Part shown: piece after piece, positions 1 to 12,063 of the stretch
Layout of the letters: each line of letters begins with the position of its first letter
Numbering within the stretch: the first letter of the stretch is position 1
NCBI GenBank assembly: GCA_032717465.1
Contig: JAVRFU010000170.1
Span: 1 to 64,000, forward strand
DNA length: 64,000 nt
DNA from: Coenobita brevimanus
Lineage: Eukaryota; Arthropoda; Malacostraca; Decapoda; Coenobitidae
Direction: 5' to 3'
Made by a program: the position numbers and the translations under genes
Notes under the pieces: model-generated
Told to the model about the DNA's origin: nothing
Databases searched by the model: none
What the model saw: the letters and a program-made list of their open reading frames with translations, nothing else

Positions 1-491
1 GGGTTGGTCTTACTACTTTTCCACCCCTCTCTTGGCATCTCCTCATTCCAAGTGTTCCATAGCCTCTCCACTTTCATATAATTTATAATTCATTGCAGCT
101 TCTCCATCCATCCATTATGTTAAGGATCATACCTTACCCTAGCCATGTGGGAAAAAAGGTCAGTCATCATCATCATCCGGACCTCCTTTCCCACCCTAGG
201 GCAGAGTGCACAGTAACAACGTCCAGACAGGCCAAATTTGCCCGATCCAATGGGCCACGCTTCGATTCGCTCACCATTCAAGCCCCCGATATCCTGGCTC
301 TATCTGATATGTCAAAAACATTATGTAAATGAACTACATCATATGTGCTTAAGTTGCAAAAATATCAGTGCAGTTTTTTTTAAGCAATCCTTTGGTGAAC
401 ATAAAAAGTTGATAAATACCAACTTCCATGAATAACATCCAAAGAAACACTGGAGAATGAGGAAGCAAAACTCAGAGCCCCTAAACACACA

Positions 492-493
<2 letters not shown>

Positions 494-528
<35 letters not shown>
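494..528. repeat. (CT)n microsatellite
   Basis: An almost pure CT dinucleotide run of about 34 bases. Confidence 0.9.
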
Positions 529-529
<1 letters not shown>

Positions 530-779
530 ATGTGCCCATTGTCTTTACACTGTGACCCTCTTTTACTTAGGCTCATTCCTTCCTGTTAATCATAAGGCCA
601 CTTCATTGTCTTCCACCCCAAGCCTCATTTAAACGTAACCTTTCCATATGGCTTCGTCCTTTTATAGTTTTGTTACCTTCAGATGGTTTTATTCAACATG
701 GTAAACATATCTCTACCAACCCCCATCCTAAATCTTGCCGTAGCTGAATGTAAATGTCTTTAGGCAGAAGAAATACTGT

Positions 780-1121
780 CTATCTGTCTATTGCCAGACG
801 CCATAATCCCGTAAGAAGGTGGCCATTTGACTTTGAGTTAGTTGTTTTACGGGGAGGGGCACTAACCCTCCACCAACCCACTTGTTGACACGTAGGGAGC
901 ACATATGGTTTGGTTATATGGTTACCACCCAGCGTTGTAAATGGTTTCTTGGCTTACAGGAAATCATTTGGCTTGTCACTCAATGTAAAGCCACCTGTAA
1001 AGGAAAGAAAAGCAATAAGAATTGACTGGAAAGATGGGAGAAATAGGAAGAGAGGAGGGCAGGCACAGAGAAAGAATGATAAAGGTTAAGGAAGAAGTAG
1101 GCAGCAATACATCAAGTGAGT
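780..1121 (-). mobile_element. SINE with a LINE-B-type 3' tail, flanked by a 9-bp target duplication
   Basis: The element is on the minus strand. Its left (3') end has TCTA repeats followed by ttgccagacgccataatccc, which matches the 3' end of the LINE-B copies here (for example near 47270 and 48075). Its core contains an imperfect hairpin in which aaatggtttcttgg is followed by a near-complementary copy. The bases aaatactgt occur at 771-779 and again at 1122-1130, as a target-site duplication. A close copy is present at 51393-51774. Sharing a 3' tail with a LINE is the classical sign of a SINE mobilised by that LINE; the mobilisation is inference. Confidence 0.75.
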
Positions 1122-1918
1122 AAATACTGTAATACAAAAAATATGTAATCGTAGAGACTTGGTGACTAATTTTTACACACCTTCATTGTCTTGGTAACAT
1201 TTTCTGGGTAGTGGATAAAGGTTGTTAGCTAAAGATAGGCAGTAGATTAGTCTTATACTTACCTTATTCACTAGCATTGTAATTGTGGCAGTATCACCAT
1301 AATTTTAGAGCAGTTTTTTTGCATTCACATAGGGTGGGAAAATGTTTAAGAAGGCTGTTGCATCTGTTTTGTGCCAAGGAGAAAGAAATCTTGAGGTAGA
1401 ATTATAGGCATAAATATTGATACATTTCAATACTATAAATCAGTAGGATAAATAATGAGGTTAGTGAACAGTGAGTTTTAAAACCCAGTGGTGCAATCTG
1501 TGGTGCCCAGCAAAGTTTCAGAATGTTATGGTGGGGTCACCTAACCGTTTGACGAAAGAGTGAAGTGGTAATTTCATCTGCAGTTGTACATTCTCCCCTT
1601 ACATGGTGTAAGAGGAATGAGGTTGTTCAAAACACAGGTGTTGGGTGGTGAGCGTGTCGTATCTCTACACCGGGAGGGGGCACAGTACTTCCAAACTCCT
1701 ACTCTCACCTCTTTTGGTAGCTTCTTGTGAAACATGTGGAATTCATTGGTGGCATTTAGTCTCCTTTATCCCTAGGTTAAAAAAAAAAAAGTTTCAGTAA
1801 TTACAGACTTGAAAACTCAGCTTCTCCCCACCAAGGCTGTAAGCCATAAGACAAAAGTTGAATCCTCTGTGTTGTTGTTGTTGTTGTGAACTTGTGACCC
1901 CAGGTTTATCTGAATGTG

Positions 1919-2085
1919 ATCTGGGTGGACTGTAGATTGAAACTGGATTTCTCTTACAGTTCACCATCCTCTTTTAGGGGGATTGGGATGGAGTTGAGAA
2001 TGTTTGAATAACCAGGCAGTTTTTGCTATGTCAGTTCCACCATGTGAAGGTATCCAGCTGCAGGATCAAGCCTCCCTGTTTAACT
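1919..2085. repeat. Diverged dispersed repeat, copy 1
   Basis: The stretch begins ctgggtggactgtagattga and resembles 18531-18690, sharing the order of short blocks (a ggtggactg-agattgaaa block, then a ttccac-atatgaaggcatcc-like block). No ORF or terminal repeat is evident, and the family is unknown. Confidence 0.4.
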
Positions 2086-2185
2086 GAAATATAGTTTAAG
2101 AAATATCTGTATGCCTTTCCACAAGTAACTCTATAGCCCAATAGAGAAAAATATAAATCAGTATAAAAGCTTATATCTTTCACAG

Positions 2186-2383
2186 AGCTTGGCCCACAAA
2201 GCACATAAAACGGTGGACATTACTGAAGTCGGTGCACATCCACAAGAAACACCGAGTGCAGTATGAAGCCAGAACCCATTTCCTCACTTTATCACTCCCG
2301 CGCCTCACACAGTCTACTGCTACACCTACCTTGAGTATATCCAGCGTAATCTTCCAGAGGGTGTCGCTATGAAAGTTACCAGG
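2186..2383 (+). CDS. MRPS10: MRPS10 (mitochondrial ribosomal protein uS10m), penultimate exon with a frameshift
   Basis: uS10m is a protein of the small subunit of the mitochondrial ribosome. The exon follows a cacag acceptor and ends at a GT donor (agg|gtgaga). The first part reads [20 protein letters not shown] in one frame. The second part reads [20 protein letters not shown] in another frame. Both blocks are strongly characteristic of animal MRPS10, whose order is [19 protein letters not shown] followed by [22 protein letters not shown] one-base indel around 2310-2325 therefore separates two good halves. The next exon (3414-3470) joins in phase 0. The intact continuation suggests an assembly or sequencing error rather than a dead gene, but a real mutation cannot be excluded. 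Confidence 0.85.
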
Positions 2384-2529
2384 GTGAGAACCATTTAAGC
2401 GTATTGTTGAAAATTTGAATGTTTGATGAATGAAAGCCAGGGTGGTTGTGAACATTGTGCATCTGAGCTGAAGGTCAGGAATCATTATGCAATAAGTCCC
2501 CATTCCCCCCCCCACTACCAAGTCCAAAT

Positions 2530-2690
2530 AAATTACATCTGGTGGTGCAATTAGTAGAGTGCCCTGGTCAGAGCATATTGTGGCATATGCTGTGGTTGAA
2601 GTCCAGGAGATGGCCAGGGGTTTTTCTGTTATGTTGAGGCACCAGGGGCTCTGGTCTGAATTAATGGTAGCCTAATCTCAGGTCCCTACA
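2530..2690 (+). repeat. Diverged tRNA-like SINE fragment
   Basis: The block ctggtggtgcaattagtag followed by a weak B-box-like segment resembles the tRNA-like part of the SINE copies at 30020 and 60750. It is strongly decayed and has no clear ends. Confidence 0.35.
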
Positions 2691-2734
2691 CTTGGATGAA
2701 GGCAAAATGGGATTTGTCATTTTCTTCTAGTCGT

Positions 2735-2978
2735 GGGGGGATTATGATTGAAGAGTTGAGAGGAAGGATGGGACTGGAGTGCATTGGTGTTGTGATGAGG
2801 AGGGATGGATTGAGATGGTTTGGGTATGGGGAGTGGATGGAGAATGACAGTTGGGTGGGGAAGGTGAGAAGAGTGAACATCTGATGTAGGGTTGTAAGAG
2901 GCAGACCGAAAAAGACCGGGGATGAGGTAATTGAGTGTGACCCCAGGGATAAGGGACTGCATAGCGAGGCACTACCCA
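2735..2978 (+). mobile_element. LINE-A 3' fragment
   Basis: It encodes the C-terminal end of the LINE-A protein (MEELRGRMGLECIGVVMRR, then WFGYGEWMENDSW), corresponding to the end of the intact copy at 38004-39455. It is truncated on the 5' side and decayed. A SINE piece abuts its 3' side. Confidence 0.75.
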
Positions 2979-3085
2979 ACCCAACATTGTAAATGGTTTC
3001 TTGGCTCACAAGAAACCATTTGGCCTGTCACGTAGTGTAGAGAGACCCGAAGGCAGTACTTCACTGAGTGAGTGGATGATGGGTG
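2979..3085 (-). mobile_element. SINE core fragment
   Basis: The fragment contains the hairpin core gtaaatggtttcttggc and its complement aagaaaccatttgg, ending in gtgagtggatgatggg. It matches the 5' half of the SINE at 51393-51774. Confidence 0.6.
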
Positions 3086-3413
3086 CTCCCATCTGTCGTG
3101 TAAGAAAATATTATGTGGTATTGAAATTGCTGGGCATTGGAGTGCATAGCTATGGAGCATCAGGTGCCATGTCATGAACTTTAGAGTTATGAAGTGAAGC
3201 CAGTAAACAATACATACCAGAGTGCACTAAATTAGCAGAATCATTTCTAATGCATGAGTGAAGTGCTTACTCTAACTTGTGCATACAGCCATACTTTGTA
3301 TGGTTTGTTACTAACATCAGTGTATTGGATTGCAGTCAAGTAATTTATTTTTATTGCTGACATTGCCTAATATTGAATAGTTTTTGCTTTGCTAATGAGT
3401 GTATCATCCACAG

Positions 3414-3470
3414 CATGAACTCCAGAAGCTTCCCCAACATGTCAAACCATCATCAGAAGTGTCGGTTTGA
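3414..3470 (+). CDS. MRPS10: MRPS10 (uS10m), last exon with stop codon
   Basis: The exon follows the acceptor tcatccacag and reads HELQKLPQHVKPSSEVSV, then TGA at 3468-3470. Animal MRPS10 proteins end with a similar LEQLPEHIK-type segment after the VAM-VT block. The join to the exon ending at 2383 is in phase 0 and gives VTR-HELQKLPQHV. This fixes the 3' end of the gene on the + strand. Confidence 0.8.
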   Translation, partial: HELQKLPQHVKPSSEVSV

Positions 3471-5018
3471 TCATCAGACGCCTGCATCATCACTGCTTCA
3501 TCAGTAGGTTAGTAATATATATATAGTTGTTGTTGTTTTAGTCCTTCATCCTGTCATGTTTTCAACTTTGGCCATTGCCCTTTTGCCTAACTGGTAACCA
3601 CTATGTTCAGACAGTTTTGTGGATTTAGTAGATTGTATTGTACAAGATTACATAATGTAATTTGTGCTGAAGTACAGGTACTCAGCAAAAGCAGTAAAGG
3701 CTTTTGAGCATTTATGAGCAGAGGTGTGTGGAGGTGGTTGTGAGATTTACTGGGCCCCATTCGACTTGGCTTACATCAGGCAGCATCAAAGTCAATGAAG
3801 GACACTACAGATTTGTTGCCCACTAGTCAAAGCAAATTCCACATAGCCCAACCTCAGAACTGGTGGGAGAATTGGCATGTAATGAATACTGTAGACTTGT
3901 TTTCCGTAAGCCAGACCTAATTCAGTGCATTCCAGCCTCGCAGTGGATGTGGGGATTTGCATGTAAAGGAAAGACTGGATATGGTACCTTTTATTTGTCA
4001 CTGAAAAAGAGAATCACAAAAGTTGAACACACATAAAGTACTCTATGCCAGTATAAAAACGTGCATCATATGAACTAAGCAAATGACCTGAAAAATAATG
4101 CTGTTTTAAACAGTGATGTTTTTCATCTTTGCCATTTCCATCATGACTTCTTGATAAGTACAAATTTTCAGATTACCAGAACTTTTCTGCCTAGCCCCGG
4201 GCTCCTGCGCTCCTCATGGAGCAATGTAGGATTGGATGATGGATGGATGGATTCTGTGTTTGCATACCTCTCTGTGGCAAACATTATTTTAATATCCAGT
4301 AGGCTTCTGCAAATAACAACTTCAACAGTAATTTTTCTGCGGATGTCAGCAACTTAAAATCTCTTCCCATTTTCTCAGATAGTATTAGGTATCACTTGAA
4401 TAATGGAGATTTCATGGGAAGTGCCAGTGCATCATTGGAATTGAAGGATACATAATGCAGAACAGAGCTAAAACTTGACACTTTGAAGCGCCAAACTTGC
4501 ACTTACAGCATAATGGGGTTAGATCTGTTAGATACCAGGTATAATTACAAACCCATATTGAGGTGAGTTGAACTTACTAAAATACTGGTCTGAATTCAAT
4601 GAGTCAGACTTACTAAGGGTGAAATTCACCATCAGCTGATTGGTGTAAGAAGTGTCGTATTATTCAAAGCCCTTATTTAGGAGATTTGCTAGTAATATCA
4701 TGATGAATATTGATATTAATGGTGTACAGTAATGTATGTATGTATGAAATATAAACCAGTGTTATGCTGTAAAATAGTGCTCTCATTACCTGTAAAAAAA
4801 GAAGATAAGAAAGAGTCATGTAGTCACAATGACCTTTATTATGCATTTTGTCTTTGGCACACACAGACTTACAGTCAGGAAAAAACATGTGGAAGCAGAA
4901 ATAAGTACAATATAAGTTATAAAAATTTGACCTAGTTGAGTAGAAACTAAGTATGTTGTGTTTGGTTTTATACTCAGTTATTTCTAAGTGCTTCACCAGT
5001 ATTTTTTTTATATTACAG
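3471..5018 (+). other. MRPS10 3' flank and intergenic DNA
   Basis: No convincing coding exon. It probably holds the MRPS10 3' UTR and the start of the next gene. A 5'-truncated SINE end lies at about 4186-4250. Confidence 0.4.
4186..4250 (+). mobile_element. SINE 3' end with (GGAT)n tail
   Basis: It reads cctagccccgggctcctgcg, then a gcaatgtaggattggatgat block and GGAT repeats, as in the copies ending at 30620, 31128 and 60955. Confidence 0.7.
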
Positions 5019-5167
5019 GAGTATCATTAATACTATATCAGGGTATTCCAAGTACGCTTCTTCCATACACTACCGTACACACACCAGCACAGTTGCTCAC
5101 CATACATTACAGGTATTGACAGTATCAGCACCAACACTACGCCTCTCAGGAGTAACGTATGAGCAAG
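5019..5167 (+). CDS. Putative exon of an unidentified gene (Y), first visible exon
   Basis: A good acceptor (tatattacag) and a GT donor at 5168 bound an open frame that begins SIINTISGYSKYASSIHYRT and ends LRLSGVTYEQ plus one base. I do not recognise the protein. The exon ends in phase 1 and the exon at 19078 starts with the two complementary bases, so the two join directly into ...YEQ-G-SDIES.... Phase agreement and the protein-like composition support a real exon. It is too short for certainty. Confidence 0.5.
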
Positions 5168-8100
5168 GTGTACACTGAGTTAGAAATGGCTTGGGGTATA
5201 TTCATTAATTTTCTGTTGCTTAAGTAGTGTGTGAGATTGTTTACATATCCAGGAGCTGCCAAACACTTCACAGTTGGACTCGGTTAAATAATTCATCCTC
5301 ATCATCATCTAAACCTCTTTTCCAACCCTAGGATGTGGTGAGGTAGGGCGGAACAATGTACGTTTTATTATTGTGGCTGCTGAACGGTTTCATTTAGCTT
5401 AAGAACCTTAGTCATATAGGGTTATTGTAGGCTATATCTGTGTCCCCAGGTTGAAACATCATTCCTGAGCTAAATAAAATCACTTGGAGATAGTAAGAGT
5501 AAAATAACAGCCATCTGCATTGGTGGTGTTAACTTTAGATAATTATGCATTAGGTATAGGGTCTTGTCCTTTATTACCCTCCAGCTAAAGTGTGTGTAGA
5601 GGGTGTGCAGAAAGAATGGCTCTTGGGTCTGCATACTTTTGCCAGTCAGTAAAGTGGGTTCTCATCAGTTAACCCCTTCAACGTGATAGCATTTGGTATT
5701 CTAAGCACACCACCACCAGATAATTTTATTCAGTATAGGGCGGATCTTTAGCTGAGAAGAAGGTCATTTGTCTGATATTGAACCCCCCCAAGTTTTAAAA
5801 ATATCTTCTGTATTAAATATAATGGTCTGGAGGTTAGTCAAAGTCAAATATCAGAGCAGTTGTTAGGCTGAAGGGATTAGTCACGGTGCAGTACTGGTAA
5901 CTCTTTTGAATTTCTTTACAGTAATGATGTAGTCACTCGTGTACAACCTGCAGCATGTCCTGTTAGTCATTTTGTTTGACCTAAAATTAATATGGTTGAG
6001 TACAGTTAACTCACAGTATGCTCTAAATCTTATAAACACTGGCATGCCATTCTTTAAATTCCACAAGCCTTATTTTTAGCAACACCTGTAGTCTTCTTGC
6101 ACTGAGTACATTCACATCAGACAAAACACACAACAGAAAATTTAAATATTTTACCCTAATAACACAGTCTGGAACTAGGTAAAGTGACAGTTTGAATTTT
6201 CACTTTGATTGAACAGTGCAAAATTTACCTATTTAAAAAAAAAAAAAATGCAGTTGATTCTACAAAATTCTAAACCTGAAAGAGGCAAGAGATATTTGCC
6301 TCTGAGTCATGAAAATATTTGGTAATCTGACTAGCTAACTTGTAGAAAAGTTCAAAATATCTAGTAGGATCTAGAGGTGCATACGCACTGCCACAGATAA
6401 AGACAACTCAGTGATGATCAGTTAGTTAAAATTAGTCTTGCTACTTCCAAATTCATATTAAGAAAGGCCTCTCATATTGAAAAGGTTATTGCAAGCCCCA
6501 CTTAACCCATCCAGTGTGAAAAGTCTCAGCCAAACTTAATTCAAACCTCTGAAAGTACGGTAGCAACAATAAAATATGAATATTATTGGAGTGAGGGAGT
6601 TAAAAGTTGTGATGTAGATATGGCTTGTATAGGTTTGTGTATTTATGTGTTTGTACCAGATACTATGTACCTCTGTAGCCCTACCACCTCACTTGATTGA
6701 TTTATTATATTATTATTTTTTTTCAATCAGCTCACTAATTCCACATCTCCGGTGCAATTGCTTTTTCTTCCATTCCATATTGGTGACGTACTTCAACCTC
6801 AGTGTCATTCTTGATATTGGGATTTTTATTGATTTATTTTTTATTGACATATTTATTTGAACCCCACAACAGCATCCTGTTGTTTATAGAGCCACAAGAG
6901 AGTAATTTTGTTGTCACTAAGTTATGTGCAGATGAGCGAGATGTTCTAGTGTGGACTCGTTATGATTGCTCACTAGCTAATTAGGGGCTCATTATGTTCA
7001 GTTACTGACACCCGACAATAACCGAGTGGATAGGGCTTCAGAAACAATTTACGACAAAGGTACCAGGAAGTGAGGGATGTATTATGTAAAGGTAGGGGGA
7101 TGTACAAGTAAGTGAGCCAGGTCTATTGTGTATGGCTGTGATGAGCATTTGTGTGTGTGCATGTGTAGTGATGTGAACTGCCAAGATGTATAAAAGTGTG
7201 TATGTAGAGAAGGATAAGGCTGTTGATAGGTGTGATACAAGTGCCTCCATAACCCAAATGTTGTGGGTGTATTGGTGCAGTACAGGGGTAATGGTCAGGA
7301 TATTGTACAAATCATTACACATAACCATTACACTAAGGGCCATATTTTGAATGGCTCTGGAGATATCATAATACAGTACATTTTTCTCTGCAATTAAGGT
7401 ATGCATATTACACCTTATCTTTCTCCTTAATATTTCTTTATTTCAAGTATGGCCTTAGTTTGCATCAGTAATTTACATAAGCAGGTGCTGAAGAGGAGCC
7501 TGCATGTGGTGGCATTGTGACCCTGGGTGGAGCAGCTGAGTTGTCCACTCAGGAGCCAAACCTCCTCATGCTTCCTGCACCTTGCCCTGAGAACAACCCT
7601 GGTCCTATCCCGATGAAACACTTTTTACCAATAAGGGGTACCAGTTCTCTGTACAGTGTATGTACTATACCGTACCTGTAGGACGGATCCATAGAACCAG
7701 TTGCTTACCTGTGGTCAGTGGGTCTGCTCAGCCAGACAGATTGGCATTAGGCATTCACAATAACAGCATCTTACAAGAGGAAAATGAGATGTAGTAGGCA
7801 AAATATTTTGCTGAGAAAGAGGCATTATGAAATCTCCAAAATGACAGAAATACAGCACGGAATTGAGATTACTAGGAAGGTTACTGTTAACATTGGTTTG
7901 GTGATTGTAGGGACTTAAAACAGAGAGGAAATATAAACTACTACAAGTAACCACACACTGTACATTAAAATTCTGTCGTGATTAGAGCACTGTCACATGT
8001 TTGTAAAAGCACGGCAGACACTAAAAGCTTTCCTATTACCTACAGACATACTGGACAATTTTGTACATTTCCATCACAATCATTAAGTCAGGCAATTTTC

Positions 8101-11100
8101 TTGATACTTGATGGTAAAATCTACTTGAAGTTTCTGCACAAATATCTGTCTTATATACAGGCTTATAATTATCTTCTTGCTCACAGCTCTAAAAGGGGAA
8201 GTTTGCCTCTTATATGCCTAGTACAAAGTGGTGTAACTGCACATTGGTAACAGACCATAAACTCTGATTTTGGCTGCTGTGTTTGATTAGAAAGATCTGG
8301 GACTAACATGCAGTAATAACTGAGGTATGTAACTCAGTGGTACCTACTTAAATCATTCATCTTGGTTGAAAGAGAGATTGTATACTCATCCATCCATCAT
8401 CTAATCCTTTATTGCCCCAGTCAGAGTGTAGGGACCCAGGCCTAGACGACTCATTTCAGACATTTAAAGTGAGACAGAGAGAGAGCGAAAGACAGAGACA
8501 TGCATGCATGCACGCACACACACACTGAGTTTGATTGATCAGGTAGACATCAAAATGTTGAATCTGACTACTGACCTTGTGAATGGAGAGTTTATGGTAT
8601 ATAAGTTGCCTAATAACTGTAACAGCTTTGTTACAGTATCAGGTATACTGTACAGGTTACTTTGTACGCCAAACTTCCCCTCACCCACTGAACACTAATT
8701 ATTGTAAATGAGATATTACCAAGGTTTTTCACAGCTGTGGTGTTGAAACATTACATTTTGTCTTGTAACGATATTAACAGACAAGCTTCCATTAGTACGG
8801 GTTCTCCCTACCACTTACAGTCTTTAAATGTCTCGTCTCCTTCAGCATGGCAAACTTATCACTTGGAACCAAACACCTCTTCCTTCATTACTGTTAATCT
8901 GTGTAAGGTATCTGAGGAGTGTTAATTCCTGTGCTCAGGGAGACTAAAAATTAATAGTGGTATACTGTCAAGGGATGGCCACTGCATAGGCTACACACAC
9001 TCACAGCCAAACAAGTCTGTGTTACAATGTTTAGAACAATATATGAAAGGAAAATATTGAACAGAATATGATTTACATTTGGAACATAAATTGCTCTAGT
9101 GTTTACCACTGGAATGTTGCTTTGCTTTTTGTGTGAGTACTCATACACACTTCCATACACAATACAGTCTCTTGACATTATCTAGAAACTAAGAATGTCC
9201 CTTCTACAGTACTATAATTTTCTTTACTGGTACAATCTCTGCTGCACAGACACTGTATAACAGTGCAAGTCAGCACAGACTAATCCATCTACATCACTCA
9301 AAAATATAAATATTTCCTAGCAGTCTTGAGACTCTACACCAAAAAAATAATGTTCTTACCATAAAGGTTGGCAAAAAATTAGCAATTTTACCTTTAAACA
9401 CTGCAGCTCTGAGGTGCATTTGCCAACCGTATACAGTACTGTAATGTACTGCTTGAGAATCTGTACATAAGTTCATGAATTGTATACAGAAAAGATGTTA
9501 GGAAGTTAATAAAACGGCTATGTCCAGTGGGTGAGTAAATAAAAATGTTGCCAATTGTATGAATTTTTTGTATGTCAGTAGATTTTGATAAGATATTGAC
9601 TATTGAATTAAATGTGAACCAAACCTGATCTAGTACAAGGAATATTGAAATATACAAACTGCAGTGCATTAGGGTTATAGGCACTGTAACCTGTCAAGAG
9701 GGAGGGAAGGTGATTCATTGCTTAAGTTTTCTCTGGCACAAGAGTATCCTGACATTACTGTACAGTATATCACTAAGGATACCATACCGAATAACCCAAG
9801 TCCTTCCACATCTACAGTAGTTATTTGATTCTGGTTAATGCCAGATTTTTGTTGCTTGGAAACCCCTAGTAGTAATATATACATATGTATATATATATTT
9901 CTTTAGAGAACAATATATTTATCAGTCATAAATTTCAGAATGTTCAAGAAATTATTATGGATGAGCAGATGAAGGGTCAAGACTTTCACAATGATAAAAG
10001 CATTGTTATACACTTCCCTGTACCTATGATGTCATCTCTGCATCTTACTTTTTCACCCCCACTTTTGCAACAGTGATATCACACCCAAAAAACATTAGTT
10101 TGAAAAATTGCTCAAAAGCAGTTTTAGAATGGTAGTATAAAGCCAGCAGCCAAGATTTTGTCTGGCATTGTTCCCTGCTGTGTTTACTGCCCATCAACCC
10201 AGCCCCTCAGTAAGATTTATCCTCCACAAATTTGCAAAGCTTGCCACCCCTCCACTGCCTAGGAGAACTGTACAAAGGTTATTAGGCAGTCAGTACTTTT
10301 TGTTTTATTACAAAGAATAATACTGTGCTGAATAAGATATTTCCAAGCCCCTTCCCCTTTCCCTACAAATTCCCACACTTCCATGACCAGCACATTTGAT
10401 TGACTGGAACAATCCGTTTCCACTCCTTCCCCTTTCACATATCACCTCCATGTCTGGATTCCTTTCAAAAGAAGATCAGGATGGCATGGTAATTTTTTTT
10501 CTCTGCATTCTGTCTTTACAGTTATGTTTATCTTCATTTACTTTAGGTTTCTTTTTCCTCATCCATACTTTCTTCCCAGAGAAGTGAGTTTTCCTTGCTT
10601 TGCATTCAGCTTAAAATCAGAGCTTTAGAAAGGTGTTAAAAAAGAAAAAAATGTATGCAGGGTGGGGCAGTAAGGTTAACATTCCCAGCGTCGTGACTTA
10701 TTCCACCAGTAATTTTTACATCCATTATCTGTTAAAAAAAAAAAAAAAAAAAAAAAGGGAGGTTCGCTCATTAGTAAAACACTGGTGCGAGATGGAGGAT
10801 TAGAATCACCTCAGGCCGGGTGCAGGAATGTGTTAATACTGAATGTAAGGCTTGCTTCTCTACTTCTGTACATAGTAACTTATAATTGATGTATTTGAGA
10901 ACCAGCTATGTTATGGTTTCTGCATATTGCTTACAATACAGTATTATGATGGAAAGTATCCTTGGATGATGAAGTCAGAGTTACTGAACATTATAAACTC
11001 TGACACTGAAAAGACAGGATATGTGTGACATTCATAAAGACAGCATTGGTGTACTGTGTAAGTTATCAGATAATGAATTGTATTTTTACCTGATAACTCA

Positions 11101-11724
11101 GTTAATGTGGTTATCAAATCACATGCATCAAATCACATGACAGAGAAATATAATGGTAAGAAGATGATAGGGAGTCTCGTAAACCTTTGTGTGACCCTTC
11201 TCATTTTTGTAACATCTCAATTCATTGTGGCATCTTTTTATTTTGTGAAATCTCTTTATATTATGACATCTCCCTCCCCAGTCTGACTGCACCTTTTCCC
11301 TCCACTCCCATTACACCTCCTCTCACCTCATCTCCTCCCCAGTTTAACCCCACCCAGTCCCTCTTCTTTCACCTCCTGCTGTCTTCCAGAAAAAAAAAAA
11401 AAAAGCAATTAAGGAAGCTTTTCCTATGGTTAAGTCATGTGGACTTCAACTCATTGTCTCTAGATGATGATGTTCTTGCTGCCATCAGATATTTTTATTC
11501 AGCTTAATCAAGGTTCTAAAACTGAAATGATTTTTTCAGGAGCTGTTTTGACCGTCATTCATGGACTTTGTCATAGAGGAGAAGAGGAAGTGAGAAAAAA
11601 AGTGGAACAAAACTCCACCTTCTGCCTTCATTCTCTAGTAAGTGTCTGAATGTGTCTGCATTGTTATGTTTTGGCTCTAGGCCCATCTGGACATGAATTT
11701 GGTGGTCCAGTTTTTTTTTTTTTT
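5168..11724 (+). other. Long presumed intron with little recognisable content
   Basis: About 6.5 kb between the exon ending at 5167 and the LINE-A copy. I see an A/T-rich background, a decayed SINE end at about 8388-8480 on the minus strand, CA and AT microsatellites (near 8515 and 9877), and A-runs at 10735-10756 and 11391-11404. No ORF looks coding on either strand. Confidence 0.5.
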
Positions 11725-12063
11725 TTATTAGCCAGAGAGATTGTTGGGAAGGACTGTTGCTATAAGTTGTTTTGGCAAGGGGGGACAGACGGATATGGAG
11801 GTGTTGGTGTGATGGTTGCGGAGAAATGGGTGGAATATGTTAATGAATTATGAGAGCAAGCGATAGGATATTGGTAGTGAAAATTCTGTTCGGTAGAAGG
11901 ATAGCTGTGATTACATCGGCATATGCTTCACAGCCAGGATTGGATGAAGCAGAGAAAGATAGATTTTGGGATGATTTAATGCATGTAGTGGGTGGTATGC
12001 AGGATGATGAGATAGTGGTTGTGGGAGGGGACCTTAATGGTCATGTAGGTGAAGCAGCACAAG
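11725..12063 (+). mobile_element. LINE-A copy 1, 5' segment (endonuclease part)
   Basis: The two frames at 11740-12060 read FWQGGTDGYGGVGVMVAEKW, then RILVVKILFGRRIAVITSAY and VGGDLNGHVGE. The last carries the GDLN-type motif of the AP-like endonuclease of non-LTR retrotransposons. The copy starts next to a T-run near 11710-11726 and is cut at 12063 by a hAT transposon. It resumes at 15933 after one copy of the target duplication agcacaag. Confidence 0.8.
12056..12063 (+). repeat. hAT target-site duplication, left copy
   Basis: agcacaag, repeated exactly at 15925-15932. Eight-base duplications are typical of hAT elements. Confidence 0.9.

Larger units (their letters stand above)
1..2185. other. 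Intronic or intergenic DNA upstream of the MRPS10 exon
   Basis: No convincing coding exon is seen here apart from the repeats listed separately. It holds a (CT)n tract near 496-527, a SINE at 780-1121, a GTT microsatellite near 1871-1886 and a diverged dispersed repeat from about 1919. The earlier MRPS10 exons must lie before the window or be too diverged to spot by eye. Confidence 0.5.

Noticed and set aside
160..240. Similarity of catcatcatcatccggacctc to the region near 5290
   Set aside because: Short and low-complexity; not enough to call a repeat family.
8807..8908. Exon-like SLNVSSPSAWQTYHLEPNTS between ttacag and gtatct
   Set aside because: The donor is weak, the phase does not fit the exons at 5019 and 19078, and there is no homology I recognise.
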